From positions 1 through 5,966 of the forward strand of contig JALVTX010000218.1 of assembly GCA_027035825.1 (NCBI GenBank): a stretch of DNA of 5,966 nucleotides. The letters are read 5' to 3'. This DNA comes from Mariprofundaceae bacterium (GTDB lineage Bacteria > Pseudomonadota > Zetaproteobacteria > Mariprofundales > Mariprofundaceae). The translations under genes and the position numbers were made by a program. Positions 4,669 to 5,966 of this stretch are shown here, in pieces. How positions within the stretch are numbered: position 1 is the first letter of the stretch; each line of letters opens with the position of its first letter. The notes below the pieces were generated by a model, which ran no database searches, was not told where the DNA came from, and saw nothing but the letters and a program-made list of their open reading frames with translations.

Positions 4669-5418
4669 ATGACGAAGCTTTCCTCTCCATTGCGGCCCGG
4701 CGAGGTGGCGCTGGTGGGCGCGGGGCCGGGCGCGGCCGACTTGTTGAGCCTCGCGGCGGTCAAGCTCATCGGCGATTGCGATGCCATCGTCCATGACGCG
4801 CTGGTGAGCGAGGAGGTGCTGGCGCTGGCGGACTCCCGCACGGAGCGGATTCCGGCTGGCAAGCGCGGCGGCCGGCCCTCGGCCGACCAGGCCGACATCA
4901 CCGAGACGCTCATCCGGCTGGCCCGGGACGGCAAGCGCGTGGTGCGGCTCAAGGGCGGCGATCCGTTCGTGTTCGGCCGCGGCGGCGAGGAGGCGCGGGC
5001 GCTGGCCGCAGCGGGGGTGCGCTTTCGCGTGATTCCCGGCATCACGGCCGGCGTGGCGGCGCCGGCGATGGCCGGCATCCCGGTGACCGACCGCACGGTG
5101 AACGCCAGCATCGCCTTTCTCACCGGGCACGAGGCGTGCGGCAAGAGCCGCCTGGACTGGCAGGCATTGGCGGCGGCCTTCCCGGTGCTGGTGTTCTACA
5201 TGGGAGCGCGGAACCTGCCGCGAATCGCGGCGGCGCTGCTGGATGCGGGCCTTGCGAAAGGCACGCCGCTTGCCATCATTCGCAACGCCACGCTGGCCGA
5301 TGAGGAGACCATCACGGCCACGCTGGAGGACGCGGCCGAAGGGCGCGTGACGGCGCGCTCGCCGGCGATTGTCGTCATCGGCGATGTCGTGGCCCGACGA
5401 ACTCCCTGGAAGGATTGA
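4669..5418 (+). CDS. cobA: Uroporphyrinogen-III C-methyltransferase (SUMT)
   Basis: The enzyme transfers two methyl groups from S-adenosylmethionine to uroporphyrinogen III at C2 and C7, giving precorrin-2, the branch point to siroheme and cobalamin. The 249-aa protein has the full SUMT pattern: the Gly-rich VALVGAGPGAADLLSLAA (13-30), DAIVHDALVS, AGKRGGRPSADQADI, the hallmark RLKGGDPFVFGRGGEE, VIPGITAGVAAPAMAGIPVTDR, FLTGH, VLVFYMGARNLPRIA, and LAIIRNATLADEETI. Length is normal for a single-domain CobA without the CysG N-terminal dehydrogenase/chelatase half. The oxidation and chelation steps would therefore need other proteins, and the CbiX-type chelatase at the left edge is a natural candidate. 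The ATG is preceded by a modest GGAA at 4659-4662. The stop TGA is one base before the ferredoxin start, so the two form an operon. Confidence 0.96.
   Translation: MTKLSSPLRPGEVALVGAGPGAADLLSLAAVKLIGDCDAIVHDALVSEEVLALADSRTERIPAGKRGGRPSADQADITETLIRLARDGKRVVRLKGGDPFVFGRGGEEARALAAAGVRFRVIPGITAGVAAPAMAGIPVTDRTVNASIAFLTGHEACGKSRLDWQALAAAFPVLVFYMGARNLPRIAAALLDAGLAKGTPLAIIRNATLADEETITATLEDAAEGRVTARSPAIVVIGDVVARRTPWKD
5408..5414 (+). promoter_or_regulatory. Ribosome binding site of the ferredoxin gene
   Basis: GGAAGGA ends five bases before the ATG at 5420 and lies within the last codons of cobA. It supports the 5420 start over an in-frame ATG at 5369 deep inside cobA, and suggests coupled translation. 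Confidence 0.65.
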
Positions 5419-5419
5419 C

Positions 5420-5746
5420 ATGCCCACGAACCCGAACCCGCCAACACTGCCTTACTACAAGCGCCACGCCATCCTGTGCGTCGGCACGTCCTGCGGCGAG
5501 AACATGGATCTGCTCAAGTACCTGAAGGAGCGGGTGGCGAAGGCCGGCCTCATTATGGGCGACGAGAACGCGGTGCGAGTGAATCGCGCCGGCTGTCTCG
5601 GCGTCTGCCAGCAGGGGCCCATCATGGTCGTGCATCCCGATGGCGTCTGGTACTACGACCTGACGCCGGAAAAGATTGACCGCATCGTCGAGGAGCATTT
5701 CCAGGGCGGCCAGCCCGTGGCCGAGTACGCCTTTCACGGAGTCTGA
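5420..5746 (+). CDS. Thioredoxin-like [2Fe-2S] ferredoxin
   Basis: This 108-aa protein has the four-cysteine pattern of the thioredoxin-fold [2Fe-2S] ferredoxins: CVGTSC (Cys20, Cys25) and AGCLGVCQQGP (Cys59, Cys63). The conserved tail is IMVVHPDGVWYYDLTPEKIDRIVEEH. These are soluble cytoplasmic electron carriers, related to the NuoE-type cluster domain. Related small proteins occur beside cobA in other proteobacteria as far as I recall. The start is one base after the cobA stop (TGACATG). The partner is not known. A link to siroheme or cobalamin redox steps, or to sulfite or nitrite reduction that uses siroheme, is inferred from the operon only. Confidence 0.9.
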   Translation: MPTNPNPPTLPYYKRHAILCVGTSCGENMDLLKYLKERVAKAGLIMGDENAVRVNRAGCLGVCQQGPIMVVHPDGVWYYDLTPEKIDRIVEEHFQGGQPVAEYAFHGV

Positions 5747-5757
5747 GCGAGGCGCTC
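5745..5757 (+). terminator. Weak hairpin at the end of the cobA-ferredoxin operon
   Basis: GAGCG-AGG-CGCTC starts within the ferredoxin stop codon. The stem is only 5 bp and no T-run follows. A second small stem, CAGGC-TCGG-GCCTG (5783-5796), lies further on. Neither is a convincing intrinsic terminator. Confidence 0.2.
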
Positions 5758-5824
5758 CTCACGGACGCAACAGCGGCGCCGGCAGGCTCGGGCCTGTTCG
5801 CGCTTGTTTGGACGGTGTCGCTGC

Positions 5825-5926
5825 CGCCCGAAATGCGGCCAATCAAGGCGCGAGGCGCGGCGCATGGTGGTTCCATGCGCAAGCCGAGCAACGCCGAGTG
5901 GACGCCATTCGGGAACATTTCGGGCG
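5825..5926. repeat. Nested inverted-repeat element downstream of the ferredoxin gene
   Basis: CGCCCGAAATG (5825-5835) and CATTTCGGGCG (5916-5926) are exact reverse complements. The match continues outward into GCTG/CAGC if one extra C is allowed. Near the centre is a perfect 8-bp hairpin, GCGCATGG-TGGTT-CCATGCGC (5860-5880). This arrangement suggests a short structured, possibly dispersed repeat. I cannot tell its copy number from this window. Confidence 0.5.
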
Positions 5927-5946
5927 CAGCCCGGAGGGACTTGGCC

Positions 5947-5966
5947 ATGATTCCGCCTCGCGGCGT
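5947..5966 (+). CDS. Possible start of a further gene, cut by the window edge
   Basis: An ATG at 5947 follows GGAGGG (5933-5938) with an 8-base spacer and opens a frame reading MIPPRG to the edge. Only six complete codons are visible, so support is the ribosome binding site alone. It could equally be chance within GC-rich intergenic DNA. Confidence 0.2.

Noticed and set aside
4492..5427. A 311-aa minus-strand frame opposite cobA
   Set aside because: cobA on the plus strand has all SUMT motifs; this frame is Arg-rich and featureless.
5622..5948. A 108-aa minus-strand open frame over the ferredoxin 3' end and the downstream repeat
   Set aside because: It overlaps a well-supported gene on the other strand, is Arg/Ala/Pro-rich as expected of GC-rich shadow frames, and runs through the inverted-repeat element.

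Overview
The window looks like a GC-rich proteobacterial chromosome, most likely beta- or gammaproteobacterial. That guess rests on a FimV-type polar/pilus protein beside siroheme and cobalamin genes, and on the strong GC codon bias of the backbone. One block of about 1.65 kb (roughly 575-2230) is plainly AT-rich and reads as acquired DNA.

Layout. Positions 2-574 (+) hold the 3' part of a CbiX/SirB-type sirohydrochlorin chelatase. At 569-641 there is a well-formed integron attC recombination site, oriented on the minus strand. Upstream of it on the minus strand is a two-gene operon: a small nucleotidyltransferase-fold protein (1646-2206) and a DUF262/GmrSD-N-type protein with a DGQQR motif (636-1649). 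The two genes overlap by ATGA. A second core site, GTTAGCT, lies at 2225-2231 (-). The block 575-2230 therefore has the anatomy of a single integron gene cassette, but the window contains no integrase and no second attC. Next come a possible 38-aa ORF (2227-2343, -), a fimV-like gene (2420-4495, -) and, divergently, cobA/sumT (4669-5418, +) with a [2Fe-2S] thioredoxin-like ferredoxin one base downstream (5420-5746, +). The last 220 bases hold nested inverted repeats and possibly the start of another gene.

How the genes fit together. CbiX-type chelatase and CobA are consecutive steps of the siroheme/cobalamin branch: uroporphyrinogen III to precorrin-2, then metal insertion after oxidation to sirohydrochlorin. 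The ferredoxin is probably translated with cobA. FimV is a cell-envelope protein unrelated to that pathway. The cassette appears to have entered at a G^TTAGCT site where the stop codon of cbiX and that of the small ORF would have overlapped, so neither neighbour was damaged. The cassette cargo resembles a mobile defence or conflict module; this is inferred from protein families and context. No cassette promoter was recognised, so read-through from fimV is the simplest expression model.
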